Source: Roseateles aquatilis (lineage in GTDB: Bacteria; Pseudomonadota; Gammaproteobacteria; Burkholderiales; Burkholderiaceae_C). From it: a stretch of DNA of 64,000 nt. A program made the translations under genes and the position numbers. Numbering within the stretch: position 1 is the stretch's first letter; each line of letters starts with the position of its first letter. The stretch spans positions 186,001 to 250,000 of the forward strand of contig NZ_NIOF01000006.1 in the NCBI RefSeq assembly GCF_002205645.1, in the 5' to 3' direction. Below the pieces are notes generated by a model, which had not been told where the DNA came from, did not search any database, and saw only the letters and a list, made by a program, of their open reading frames with translations. Positions 9,211-17,552 of the stretch are shown one piece after another.

Positions 9211-12043
9211 CCCAGGCGCGCGGTCGCGGCGAGCGGCGCTCGCGCTGATGGTGGCCTCCGGCTTCGCCGGGCTCGGCTATCAGGTGGTGTGGACGCAGCA
9301 GTCGGCGCTGTGGCTGGGTTTCGAGGCGGCGGCGGTGCTCGCCGTCGTCACGGCGTTCTTCGGCGGGCTGGCGCTGGGGGCGTTGGTGCTCGGCGGCCGG
9401 GTGGAGCGGTCGGTGTCGCCGCGGCGCTGGTATGTCGGCTGCGAACTCGCGATCGGGGCCTGGGGGCTGGCGCTGGTCGTGCTGATGCGCCCGGCCGGGG
9501 ACCTGGTGCAGCACTGGATCGGCGCGGAGCCGTCGTCGTGGTGGCAGTGGACGGTGAGCTTCGGCGCGAGCTTCGTGCTGCTGCTCCCCGCGACGGCGGC
9601 GATGGGCGCGACGCTGCCGGCCATCGAGCGGCTGGCCTTCATGGCCGGGACGCAGGGCGGAATCGGCGATGCGACAGCACGGCGCTCGATCGCCGGGCTC
9701 TACGCCGCCAACACGCTGGGCGCGGTGCTGGGCGTGCTGCTGGTGACGTTCTGGCTGGTGCCGGCGTTGGGTCTCGCCCGGACGGCCGGCGTGTGCGCGG
9801 CGCTGAACGCGCTCTGCGCGATCGGGGCGCTGTGGCGCATGCCGGCGGAGGCCGCGCCGGAGGACGCTCGTGGCGAGCCGTCGTCATCGCCGGCGTCCAT
9901 TGCGCCGTCGCCGTCGCCGTCGCCGTCGCGACCGGCATCGACATCGGCATCGACATCGACATCGACATGGTGGTGGTTCACCGGGATCTCGACCTTGCCC
10001 CGGACGATGTTGATGCCGCTGGCCCTGAGCGGCCTGCTCGGCATCGGCTACGAGGTGATGGTCGTGCGCGTGCTGAGCCAGCTCAACGAGGACACCGTCT
10101 ACACCTTCGCGCTGCTGCTGGCCGTGTATCTGGTCGGCACGTCGCTCGGTGCCGCGGTCTATCAACGATGGTTGCTCGGCCGGGAAGAAGCACGTCTGGA
10201 CGCGCGGTTGCCGGCGGCGCTCGGCGTCGCGTGTCTGCTGGGCTTGATCGCCTTGTGGTCGGCGCAGGCGCTGAAGGCGGGTGCCTTCGCCTGGTTCGGC
10301 GAGGGGTTCGCGGCGGCGCTGGGCGTGGAGTCGCTGCTGGCGCTGGCGGCCTTCGGGCTGCCGACGCTGGTGATGGGCGCATGGTTCAGTCACTTGAGCG
10401 CGCAGGCGCATCGACATGGCATCGGTTTCGGCCGCGCCCTGGCCGTCAACACGCTCGGCGCCGCGGTGGCGCCGGTGCTGTTCGGCGTGGTGCTTGCGCC
10501 GTGGCTGGGGCCGAAGACGGTGCTGCTGCTGATCGTGGGTGGGTACCTGATGTCGAGCACCCTGAGCGACATGGGAGCAAGCAGCGTCCCGAACGCATCG
10601 GGAGCGTCGGGAGCATCAAGCGCGCCGACGGGATCGACTGCATTTGGCGATCGGCGAGCGCGGGGCGGTCAGGGCGGAACGAGCAGTCCGGCATCGTGGC
10701 GCCGCCCTTGGCTGTGGATCCCCATGGCATCGCTGGCACTGCTGGGCTGGTTGGGCGCGCCGCTGGCGTTCGTGGACCTGCCCGAGGGGACGCACCTTGT
10801 CAGTCATGCCGAAGGCAGCATGGCGGCGGTCAGCGTCGTCCAGGACGGGCAGGGCGTCGCGCGCCTGCGCATCAACAACCGGCAGCAGGAGGGCAGCAGC
10901 GCCAGCCTGTTCGTCGACGGTCGCCAGGCGTTGCTGCCGCTGCTGCTGCATCCGGGGCCTCGCCGGGTCCTGTTCCTGGGCCTGGGCACCGGTGCGACCT
11001 CGGCGACCGCCGCGCAGGACCCGACCCTGCAGGTCGACGCCGTGGAACTGCTGCCCGAGGTGATCGCCGCGTCGCCGCGTTTCACCGACGCACTGGGGCT
11101 GAACGCGTCGTCCCTGCGTCTGGTGGCCGCGGACGCGCGTCGTTATGTCCGCGCAGCGCCGACGCGTTACGACGTGATCGTCTCTGACAATTTCCATCCC
11201 GCGCGCAGCGGTTCCGGCGCGCTCTACACCCGAGAGCATTTCGAGGCGGTGCGGGAGCGGCTCGCCGCGGGCGGCTTGTTCTGCCAATGGCTGCCGCTGC
11301 ATCAACTCGACCTCGACAGTCTGCGCAGCGTGGTCCGCGCCTTTCTCGTCGCCTATCCCGACGGCATGGCGATCCTGGCGAGCAACAGCCTGGAGACGCC
11401 CGTGATCGGATTGGTCGGGCATCGCGATCCGGAGCACCTGTCGGACGCGGGCCTGGCGCGCTGGCACGAGCGCCTGATGCGCGTCCCCGCGCGACGCGAC
11501 GGCCGTGGCCTGGCGGACTTCGGCATCGAGGACGAGTTCGCGCTCCTGGGCAGCGTCATCGCGGGGCCGGGCGCGCTGGCGGCCTTCGCGGGCGACGCGC
11601 CGGTCAACACCGACGATCGTCCGGTGGTGGCGTACCTCGCGCCCCGGCTGGTGTATGCGCCGGACTCGACACCGAAGGACCGGCTCTTCGAGGTGCTGCA
11701 CCGCGTGAGCGTCCGGCCGGAGGAGGTGCTGGGTACGAAGGTCCCCGATGACAACCTGCGACTGAGCGCTTACTGGCTGGCGCGAGACCATTACATCGAA
11801 GCGGGCCGGTCGGTGCGACCGGTCGCGGACCCGGGCGCGATGCTGGCGCTGGTCGGCGCGCCGTTGTTGGCGGCACTGCGGACGAGCCCCGACTTTCGTC
11901 CCGCCTACGACCCGCTGCTGCGGATGGCGGTGGCCCTGTCGTCGCGGGACGCGGCGACCGCCCGGTCGGTGTTGACGGCGCTTCGGGACGCGCAACCGGC
12001 GCGTCGGGAGGCGGCCGAAGCGCTGCGCGCGATGGAGCAATGA
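9203..12043 (+). CDS. Fused membrane transporter-like / spermidine synthase-like protein
   Basis: A 946-residue fusion starting at GTG 9203 inside the previous gene. Residues about 1-500 form many membrane helices of the type found N-terminal to bacterial 'fused MFS/spermidine synthase' proteins (start ASGFAGLGYQVVWTQQSALWLG). Residues about 570-830 are a Rossmann methyltransferase-like domain of the spermidine synthase fold (LFLGLGTGATSATAAQDP, DAVELLPEV, DARRYVRAAP, YDVIVSDNFHP). A C-terminal helical part follows. The classical aminopropyltransferase activity is not proven for such fusions. A Ser/Pro/Thr low-complexity insert sits near residue 235 between two membrane blocks. Its coupling to an oxygenase suggests a pathway modifying a small molecule. 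Confidence 0.85.
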   Translation: MADPGARSRRAALALMVASGFAGLGYQVVWTQQSALWLGFEAAAVLAVVTAFFGGLALGALVLGGRVERSVSPRRWYVGCELAIGAWGLALVVLMRPAGDLVQHWIGAEPSSWWQWTVSFGASFVLLLPATAAMGATLPAIERLAFMAGTQGGIGDATARRSIAGLYAANTLGAVLGVLLVTFWLVPALGLARTAGVCAALNALCAIGALWRMPAEAAPEDARGEPSSSPASIAPSPSPSPSRPASTSASTSTSTWWWFTGISTLPRTMLMPLALSGLLGIGYEVMVVRVLSQLNEDTVYTFALLLAVYLVGTSLGAAVYQRWLLGREEARLDARLPAALGVACLLGLIALWSAQALKAGAFAWFGEGFAAALGVESLLALAAFGLPTLVMGAWFSHLSAQAHRHGIGFGRALAVNTLGAAVAPVLFGVVLAPWLGPKTVLLLIVGGYLMSSTLSDMGASSVPNASGASGASSAPTGSTAFGDRRARGGQGGTSSPASWRRPWLWIPMASLALLGWLGAPLAFVDLPEGTHLVSHAEGSMAAVSVVQDGQGVARLRINNRQQEGSSASLFVDGRQALLPLLLHPGPRRVLFLGLGTGATSATAAQDPTLQVDAVELLPEVIAASPRFTDALGLNASSLRLVAADARRYVRAAPTRYDVIVSDNFHPARSGSGALYTREHFEAVRERLAAGGLFCQWLPLHQLDLDSLRSVVRAFLVAYPDGMAILASNSLETPVIGLVGHRDPEHLSDAGLARWHERLMRVPARRDGRGLADFGIEDEFALLGSVIAGPGALAAFAGDAPVNTDDRPVVAYLAPRLVYAPDSTPKDRLFEVLHRVSVRPEEVLGTKVPDDNLRLSAYWLARDHYIEAGRSVRPVADPGAMLALVGAPLLAALRTSPDFRPAYDPLLRMAVALSSRDAATARSVLTALRDAQPARREAAEALRAMEQ
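9904..9968 (+). repeat. Trinucleotide low-complexity tract inside the spermidine synthase fusion
   Basis: Short tandem units (CCGTCG repeated, then CATCGA/CATCGG repeated) encode alternating SPSPSPS and STSASTSTST. The tract keeps frame and lies in a predicted loop between membrane blocks. It is prone to slippage and could vary in length between strains. Confidence 0.8.
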
Positions 12044-12133
12044 CTCCATCGGTTTCGGTGAGGGACGGGCCTCCTGGAACCGGTTGCTCCATCGGGGCCG
12101 CTTTTCTCCTCCTGCTCGACGAGGTGCCCTGTG

Positions 12134-12574
12134 TCAGGTCGCCAGCGCCAAGGTCGTGAGGTCGGGTGTCCAGTACAGCGGATCCCTTCCGTGTTGAGCC
12201 CACAGATGCGCGATGAGCTCCTCGCCCGCGCGCGCGCCGTCACGCACGGCGGTGGCCAGGCTGGCTGATTCGTCATCGACGAGGAGCTCCATGGACCAAC
12301 GGTCGAAGAGACGGGAGTCGGTGGGCGTGTCGTCGACGAGGCGCACGTCGCTGTGCCGGTCGTCGGCCTGGATGCGATTCAAGGTGGCGCCGATGGCTTC
12401 GGGGGTGCCTTCCAGGACCTGCGCGAAGAGGCCGGGGGCGAGGGCGAGAACGCCGGAGATGTCGTTGCGCCGGTTGTTGATCTGGGCGCGCGCCACGATG
12501 CGGCGGAGTGTCGAATCAGTCACCCCATCGGCGATGCGGGAGACATAAAGGATTCTTCGAAGTGGACTGCTCAT
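12134..12574 (-). CDS. BLUF-domain blue-light sensor
   Basis: A 146-residue stand-alone BLUF photoreceptor that binds FAD and senses blue light. Key residues are in place: Tyr10 in RRILYVSR, Asn33/Asn34 in NNRRNDISGVL, Gln52 in GLFAQVLEG, then DDRHSDVRLV and FDRWSMEL. Tyr and Gln are the photocycle residues. The start at 12574 gives the usual short lead before the first beta strand, whereas the longer frame upstream adds no homologous sequence. No output domain is fused, so it must signal through partner proteins or short C-terminal helices. It is convergent with the spermidine synthase-like gene, with about 90 bases between stops. Confidence 0.9.
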   Translation of the reverse strand: MSSPLRRILYVSRIADGVTDSTLRRIVARAQINNRRNDISGVLALAPGLFAQVLEGTPEAIGATLNRIQADDRHSDVRLVDDTPTDSRLFDRWSMELLVDDESASLATAVRDGARAGEELIAHLWAQHGRDPLYWTPDLTTLALAT

Positions 12575-12743
12575 GCTTCGATGACCGTTGAGTTTTTGAA
12601 GGATGAGGGATTGTGCGGGCCTGGCGGACGTCGAAGGACCTTCCATGGGCCGAGATGGGTGTGGCGAAACTCCATGCGCACAGGCGCATGCGCGATCTTG
12701 ATCGGCGAACAGGCTCCGTGCGGTCTGCGCCGATGACGTTGTC

Positions 12744-13268
12744 TCACTGCCGCTGCGTCGCGCGACTTCCGAGCCGCGTTGAACTGCCTCTCCACCGAAG
12801 AACGACGACGGCCATCACCAAGCACCCTACGAATCCGAAGCCCAAGGGCCGTACGCGCGAAGTTCCGGGCGCCAGTTCTCCCGGCAGCAGCACGGCGCGC
12901 TCCGGGGTCGCGGGGTCGTATCGCACCGGCATGCCGGGCTTCAACCGCGAGGCGAGCGCGGCGAGCGAGGCCGGGTCACCGGACCAACGGCTCCCGAACG
13001 CGAGGCGCGAGCCCACGTAAGAGCGATCCTCCACCGCGTAGCGATAGTGGACCTCCAGGTATTGCTTGCCGCGGTTCTTCCCTTGACCGTCCACGATCGT
13101 GGTGTCGACCACGAGGGCCGGTGTGCGTGGCCAGTCGCGGGAGGCCTGGGCGTGCATCCACTCGCTGCCGTACCAGGCGAGAAAGGTCAGGCAAACCAGG
13201 GCGCCCGCCAGGAAGACCGCCGAGGCGACGCGGGCCGGTCGCCTCGAGTCGTTCAAGAGGGCGGGCAT
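12744..13268 (-). CDS. DUF3592 membrane protein
   Basis: A 174-residue protein with two membrane helices (SAVFLAGALVCLTFLAWYG near residue 18, PLGFGFVGCLVMAVVVLRW near residue 145) flanking an exported beta-rich domain. The repeated signature of DUF3592 is seen: WPRTPALVVD, YLEVHYRYAVEDRSYVGSRLAFG, GMPVRYDPATPERAVLLPG. The function of the family is unknown. Start 13268 (MPALLNDS) is preferred because the longer frame adds only an Arg/Pro-rich stretch. It is on the same strand as the EcsC-family gene, 28 bases downstream of it, so the two may be cotranscribed. Confidence 0.8.
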   Translation of the reverse strand: MPALLNDSRRPARVASAVFLAGALVCLTFLAWYGSEWMHAQASRDWPRTPALVVDTTIVDGQGKNRGKQYLEVHYRYAVEDRSYVGSRLAFGSRWSGDPASLAALASRLKPGMPVRYDPATPERAVLLPGELAPGTSRVRPLGFGFVGCLVMAVVVLRWRGSSTRLGSRATQRQ

Positions 13269-13296
13269 CAACGCCTTGGCACGAGGCAGTCCCACC

Positions 13297-14196
13297 TCAG
13301 GCGGCGCGCGCCGCTGCCGGCTTGCCGGCCGGGGCCGGCCTGGCGCGCTTCTCCGCGCATGCGTCCATGGCGGCGCGAACCGCCGCCTCACCGTACTTGG
13401 CCTCCAGGCGCCTGACGATGAAGTGGCCCCGTGCGATGCTCTGGTAGTAGTCGGTGAACAGGACGTTCAGCGTCGCCGCCGTGGCCGCGCTCAACAGGGG
13501 GACCGCGGTGGCGGCCACCTTGGAGCTGAGGGCGATGCCGAACTTGTCCAGGATCTTGATGATCAGTTGGGCAACCCAGGTTCCGGCCTGGTCCGTCGTG
13601 ATGCCGTTGAATCCCCGGCTCGCCGCGCTCATCGAGCGCTCGGCGGCCACCTTCGCGAGTTCTTCAGCAGCCTTGGTCGCGATGGAAGCAAACGTCCCGC
13701 GAGCGGCGAAGTAGCCCTGAAACGCGTCGTCGTCGTTGGGGGTGTCGGCACCCATGGCGAGAATGGTGGCGCACTCCACGCGGACCTGCTCGTCATTGAT
13801 GTCGAACCCCTCGCTGCGCGCCACGTCGGCGATCGCTCGCAATGTCAGGGTGGTCGTGACGGGCACCTCGAACAGCGCCCCCGCGATGCCGAAGGCACCG
13901 CCCACGGCGCCGGAGGCCGCTGTCATCACCTTGTGGCTCTTTGTCGAGGCAGGGGTGCCGGGGCCGTCGCGAAGCGTGTAGGCGGCGCCGCTCAGCCCCG
14001 CCTTCAATGCGCCGTGGGCCAGGCCTATGAGCTTGACTTTCGCCCACTTGGGCATGTGTTTTCCGGACCGCGTGATGAAGCTGCCAATCGCGGCGGATAT
14101 CTTGACGGTGATGCTCTCCACGAGGAGACAGTCGACGGCTTGCTTGAGCGCCGCGGCATCTTCCGAGTCGGTCCAGATTTCCTGACTTGTATTCAT
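13297..14196 (-). CDS. EcsC family protein
   Basis: A 299-residue protein matching the EcsC family by its Gly/Ala-rich core (SGAVGGAFGIAGALFEVPVTTTLTLRAIADVARSEG spread over residues about 95-130), then VECATILAMGA and a second amphipathic helix set with ALSSKVAATAVPLLSAATAATLN near residue 230. EcsC proteins are membrane-associated and of unknown biochemical role; the name comes from a Bacillus operon for an ABC transporter. A GGGAGC ribosome site precedes the ATG at 14196. No ABC transporter is adjacent. The C-terminus is Ala/Pro/Lys-rich. Confidence 0.82.
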   Translation of the reverse strand: MNTSQEIWTDSEDAAALKQAVDCLLVESITVKISAAIGSFITRSGKHMPKWAKVKLIGLAHGALKAGLSGAAYTLRDGPGTPASTKSHKVMTAASGAVGGAFGIAGALFEVPVTTTLTLRAIADVARSEGFDINDEQVRVECATILAMGADTPNDDDAFQGYFAARGTFASIATKAAEELAKVAAERSMSAASRGFNGITTDQAGTWVAQLIIKILDKFGIALSSKVAATAVPLLSAATAATLNVLFTDYYQSIARGHFIVRRLEAKYGEAAVRAAMDACAEKRARPAPAGKPAAARAA

Positions 14197-14816
14197 ACGA
14201 GCTCCCTGTGATCAGGGCATTTTGAGAGCAGTGAACGCCGTGGAATGTTGTCCGTGGCCCAGTATCCGACGGTCGTGAGCAATAGTCCTCAAGCACGCAC
14301 AGCCCGAAGCGGGCAATCCGCTCTCCCCGGATAATCCCCCCATATGTCTCCCGCCCGTTCCCCCTGGCGCCTGTCCGTCGCCCCCATGCTGGACTGGACG
14401 GAGCCACCGGCAAGTAGGCGTCAGGCAACGACTTTTTGACCTCGCCTCCAAGAGTTGCACTGAAGTTGAACTTTTGCCGCTTTCGAGGGACTTTTTGGAA
14501 AGCGTAGTTGCACCGCCACGGAAGAGCACGTTGAACGCTGCCGCAGAGCACTCAGCGAACGCGTTAGATGTGCGTGCTCCTGCCCTCAGGGTCAGATGCG
14601 AAGGTCGTGTCGAGAGGCGGAAAGCATGGGAACCGCGTGGAGTGGAACTGGTCGCTGTGGCGGCATGGCGGCGCTCGATCGCTGTCGTGAGCTGGCGCGA
14701 ACTCGACGGTCGATGGCGAGACGCAAGCGACGAGGCTGTCGGCGCCGCACCGCGCGAGCATGGCCTGGCCGTCTCGGAGCCTAGCTGCGAGACTGGCCAT
14801 GCGCCGTTCACTGCCT
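14197..14816. other. Gene-poor stretch before the PrtN-like gene
   Basis: About 620 bases with no convincing gene. The possible frames have no recognisable similarity and conflicting strands. Base composition is less GC-rich than the flanking genes in places (around 14440-14530). It marks the change from ordinary chromosomal genes to accessory genes. Confidence 0.5.
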
Positions 14817-15071
14817 TCATACCTGGCAACGCTTCCAAGTTTCCTCAGCGTTGACGCGAGCGTCGTCGATGAGTTTCGCCAGGTCGTCCAGACTCACCAA
14901 GTAGGGAGCCTTCTGGCTCTTCGCGAGTCTGAATACCGGCAGCGGCAATTCGCCGACGGCAGCCTTTCTCATGGCTTCATTTCGACTGAGCCCCAGATAC
15001 TCTTCGCAAATGCGTTCCAGCGGGACAGCCGGGGCGCCGTAAATCGACATGAGGGCGAGTGAGGTGATCAT
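14817..15071 (-). CDS. Pyocin activator PrtN-like protein
   Basis: An 84-residue protein that matches the PrtN family along its length: PLERICEEYLGLSRNEAMRKAAVGELPLPVFRL, then SQKAPYLVSLDDLAKLID. PrtN is the activator of pyocin genes in Pseudomonas; close relatives are common as orphan regulators in genomic islands and prophages. A strong GGAGGTGA site lies before the ATG at 15071. No pyocin, tail or lysis genes are found nearby, so here it is probably an orphan island regulator. It lies next to two long gene-poor stretches, as often seen near island ends. Confidence 0.85.
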   Translation of the reverse strand: MITSLALMSIYGAPAVPLERICEEYLGLSRNEAMRKAAVGELPLPVFRLAKSQKAPYLVSLDDLAKLIDDARVNAEETWKRCQV

Positions 15072-15790
15072 GCTTCACCTCCGCGAAGGAGTACTTGCGA
15101 CTCGCAGTTGCAACGGCTGGCAAACGTCGACCACCCACGCGCGGCAATTGCGCTGAAGGCATTCGATGGGTAACGGCCAGACCGGGCGCCACCCGCGGTT
15201 TGATCTGCGGCGATTTCACGCATGGCAAATCGGCAGCGACGCCGTCCGCAGATGGGTGGAATTCGCTGATTGCGATGACGATAGGAACTGGTCCATGGCG
15301 ACCTCCGTGTATTTGCCATGCGCCGCTGAACGATCGCGCAAAGGCATGACGGTCGAGGTCGCAGCGAACCTCGCGCACGTCAGAAGGAAAGAGGGGACTT
15401 GAAGGAGCGGCAGCACCGCCAGCCCGACGCACGGGAAAGGTGTGTGTGGCGGGTGGAAATCAGCGGTGCGCTGGATCGGATTCGCGTCGGGAAATGATGG
15501 TCCCGACATGCGCGTCAGTGCGAAGCAGCTAACGCCTCAAAGGAGGTCAATCGCAAGGGCGGGTCACGACCGCTAACGGCTGCGCCCGAGCGCAGCGACC
15601 GAGAGCAGGCGCTGCGTCGGCCATCCTCGCGAAAAAACGCTGCATCACGAGGTCGGGTCCACCTTACGCGTGCATGCCGTGGTGGTCAAGACGGTGGCAG
15701 GCGCCGTCGCATGAACATCGGAACCAAGCATCGGCCGAAGAGATCGGAAGCGTTGACACCTTGGCCGCCGTTCCGGCAGCGACAAGTCGA
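15072..15790. other. Gene-poor stretch containing one copy of a 21-bp direct repeat
   Basis: About 720 bases with no supportable gene. Small overlapping frames on both strands have no family resemblance. It contains one copy (15558-15578) of a repeat found again at 46349, preceded by AGGAGGTCAATCGC. Confidence 0.5.
15558..15578 (+). repeat. 21-bp direct repeat, copy 1
   Basis: The 21 bases at 15558-15578 are identical to 46349-46369. The core is GGTCACGACCGCTAACG, which holds the short dyad GGTC-AC-GACC. Both copies lie in gene-free DNA. They could be insertion-site repeats or members of a dispersed repeat family. Confidence 0.75.
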
Positions 15791-16720
15791 TCAGTCCATC
15801 CGTTCCCGCAAGCCACCGTCGGTGTTGAACAGCATGGCCTGATGCCGCGGCTGTTCGATGCGCAGCGGCACGCAAACGTCGGGTTCCCTCTGCAGGCCTG
15901 CTTTCACCAGTTGCTCGCGCCATGTTTGAATTCCGGGCTGTGGGTTGGCACGCTGAACGATGCTGAGGCGCCAAGGCCAGTCTGGTGTCCCCGGGCCTTC
16001 CACAACGCGATCGATGCTGATCAGTTCTCGTAGTCGCAGCAGCAGCGCGGTCGAGGTTTCGACGTGTTGCCACAGCGAGAGCATGCCTACCTGTGGCACT
16101 GAAGTCGGCGGCGGTTTCATAGCCAGGCATTCGAGCTGGCCGCTGCGGCGCCAGGCACTCAGATCGGCCCGGATGCGGCGCTCGCTGCGACCCAACCGCC
16201 GCGCGCAATCTGCAAATGGATTGGCGCTTATCTGCAGACCCTGCTCTACGCAGGCGGCCAACTGCACGTCGTCACAGCACAAGGTGGCCGTGGGGGCTGG
16301 CTCCGGCATGCGAAGGCGAGCCGCGAGGATCAAGGGCAGGCGGTCGAGCTGATTCCGCAATGCGGTCTCATCAAGCACTTCAAACTCTGCCCAGAGCGAC
16401 GGTTCACCATGCTCAGCCTGTTCGATGCGGGCGCAACCCGGCAGCGCCGACAGCGCGGCTTTAAAGCTGGCCGGCGCATTGAAGGCCAGACGCCAGCGCT
16501 CTCGCCGCAGCGACACACCCCAGCGTGCACGTATGGGCTGCAGTGCGCCACTACGCTGTAACTCGCGACAGGTTGCCATCAGTTCCCGCGGCGTCGCTCC
16601 ACTTCGCGCCGCCATCAGGCGGAAGGGCGATGCGTGCAGCGGAAAGTCTTGTTGCCAGCCCTGGACGAGGGTCTGGCGCAGGCCAGCGCAGCAACTGGGT
16701 GGAGATGCAGAGGAGGGCAT
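15791..16720 (-). CDS. NirD/L (AhbA/B)-like tandem AsnC-type protein
   Basis: About 309 residues from the ATG at 16720; an in-frame TTG at 16771 is possible and neither has a good ribosome site. Two AsnC/Lrp-type halves are seen, each with a helix-turn-helix: FPLHASPFRLMAARSG...RELQRSGALQPIRARWG near the start, and ANPFADCARRLGRSERRIRADLSAWRRSGQLE in the middle. This layout matches NirDL/AhbAB siroheme decarboxylases, which act in haem d1 and alternative haem synthesis. No nirS or other haem d1 genes are present, so it may be a degenerate or repurposed relative or a plain Lrp-like regulator. Its neighbours are FNR-linked genes. Confidence 0.55.
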   Translation of the reverse strand: MPSSASPPSCCAGLRQTLVQGWQQDFPLHASPFRLMAARSGATPRELMATCRELQRSGALQPIRARWGVSLRRERWRLAFNAPASFKAALSALPGCARIEQAEHGEPSLWAEFEVLDETALRNQLDRLPLILAARLRMPEPAPTATLCCDDVQLAACVEQGLQISANPFADCARRLGRSERRIRADLSAWRRSGQLECLAMKPPPTSVPQVGMLSLWQHVETSTALLLRLRELISIDRVVEGPGTPDWPWRLSIVQRANPQPGIQTWREQLVKAGLQREPDVCVPLRIEQPRHQAMLFNTDGGLRERMD

Positions 16721-16832
16721 GGTGACGCCATGCTGGGCCGTCCGCCGTGCAGTTTCTTTGATCTCGTTCAAGCATGACGCTTGAACGGTTTGCGTGGCAT
16801 CGTTCAGATGCCGATCCGCCGCCGAACGTGGC

Positions 16833-17336
16833 TCACGCCAGGGCGAGCAGCATCGTAGCCTGCAGAATCAGCTTGCGAGCCTCAGCGATGGATATGGGGC
16901 CATCGAGACGAGCGGCCAGCGCGGCGCTCGGATGATCGGCAGATGCGACGTTCCAAAGTATTGGCAAGCCAGCGGATTTGCCGAGCTTGGCCTGCAGTTC
17001 GGCCGGAGCGCCTTGGAATCCAACGGCGTCATAGAGCTTCGCGAGAAGGCGAAGCGTTTCAGCGATCTCTGCGTCGGAACTCGAGGTTGAGAGGTCTGGA
17101 CGCACATGAGCAACGTGAGCTCCCATCTCTGTCGCGGCGTGCGCGAACGCCAGGGCGTCCGGCGAGGTCAGACTGGAGCAGACCAGACCAATCATCTTGC
17201 CGCTCAGCAAGGGGCGCGGAACGCCACAACGGGCTGCCTGCTCCATGGCGACCGCCTTCGACAGGATGGCATCTAGATCGCCACTCGCACGCCGTCCGGA
17301 CGACGCGGAGGCGGCAATGGTGGCGAGTTGTTCCAT
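16833..17336 (-). CDS. Half-size ornithine/aspartate carbamoyltransferase-like protein
   Basis: 167 residues resembling only the N-terminal, carbamoyl-phosphate-binding half of carbamoyltransferases: LLSGKMIGLVCSSLTSPDALAFAHAATEMGAHV parallels the family's L-x-G-K...S-T-R-T stretch, then YDAVGFQG, then LPILWNVASADHPSAALAARL parallels PVINxxxxxxHPxQxLaD. The key STRT motif is replaced by SLTSP, so carbamoyl-phosphate binding is doubtful. The full enzyme is about 310 residues, so the second domain is missing. A perfect FNR box lies 61 bases before its start, which suggests anaerobic expression. Start ATG 17336. Confidence 0.6.
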   Translation of the reverse strand: MEQLATIAASASSGRRASGDLDAILSKAVAMEQAARCGVPRPLLSGKMIGLVCSSLTSPDALAFAHAATEMGAHVAHVRPDLSTSSSDAEIAETLRLLAKLYDAVGFQGAPAELQAKLGKSAGLPILWNVASADHPSAALAARLDGPISIAEARKLILQATMLLALA

Positions 17337-17396
17337 GGATAGAGCACAGGTTCTGCGGTTCGGTCGGTCAGCCTATCCATGCGGACCGCTCCCGTT

Positions 17397-17410
17397 TTGA
17401 TCGCGATCAA
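17397..17410. promoter_or_regulatory. Perfect FNR/Dnr-type box
   Basis: TTGATCGCGATCAA is an exact TTGAT-N4-ATCAA palindrome between divergent genes: the carbamoyltransferase-like gene (start 17336) and the Crp/FNR-type gene (start 17553). Position favours control of the minus-strand gene and possibly autoregulation. Confidence 0.85.
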
Positions 17411-17552
17411 TGTCAGGACCACTCGGCGCGGTGATACGGGCCGGATACGTGGTGTTCACACAGCGTTACGGAGCGTGGCGCAGCGTTGATCATGCAGATT
17501 TGGGCGGTTCCTACCATGACATCCATCAACACAGCCCTGCGGGAGCACCCAA

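Noticed and set aside
10616-12049. Minus-strand frame opposite the spermidine synthase-like gene
   Set aside because: Composition is that of a shadow frame; the opposite strand has clear domains.
12031-12050. Hairpin over the stop codon of the spermidine synthase-like gene
   Set aside because: A 7-bp stem without a T run, and it overlaps the stop codon; too weak to call a terminator.
14474-14854. 126-codon plus-strand frame before the PrtN-like gene
   Set aside because: No family resemblance or ribosome site; it overlaps the well-supported PrtN-like gene on the other strand.
17486-17499. Second FNR-like box near the Crp/FNR gene
   Set aside because: TTGAT-N4-CAGAT matches too poorly in the second half.
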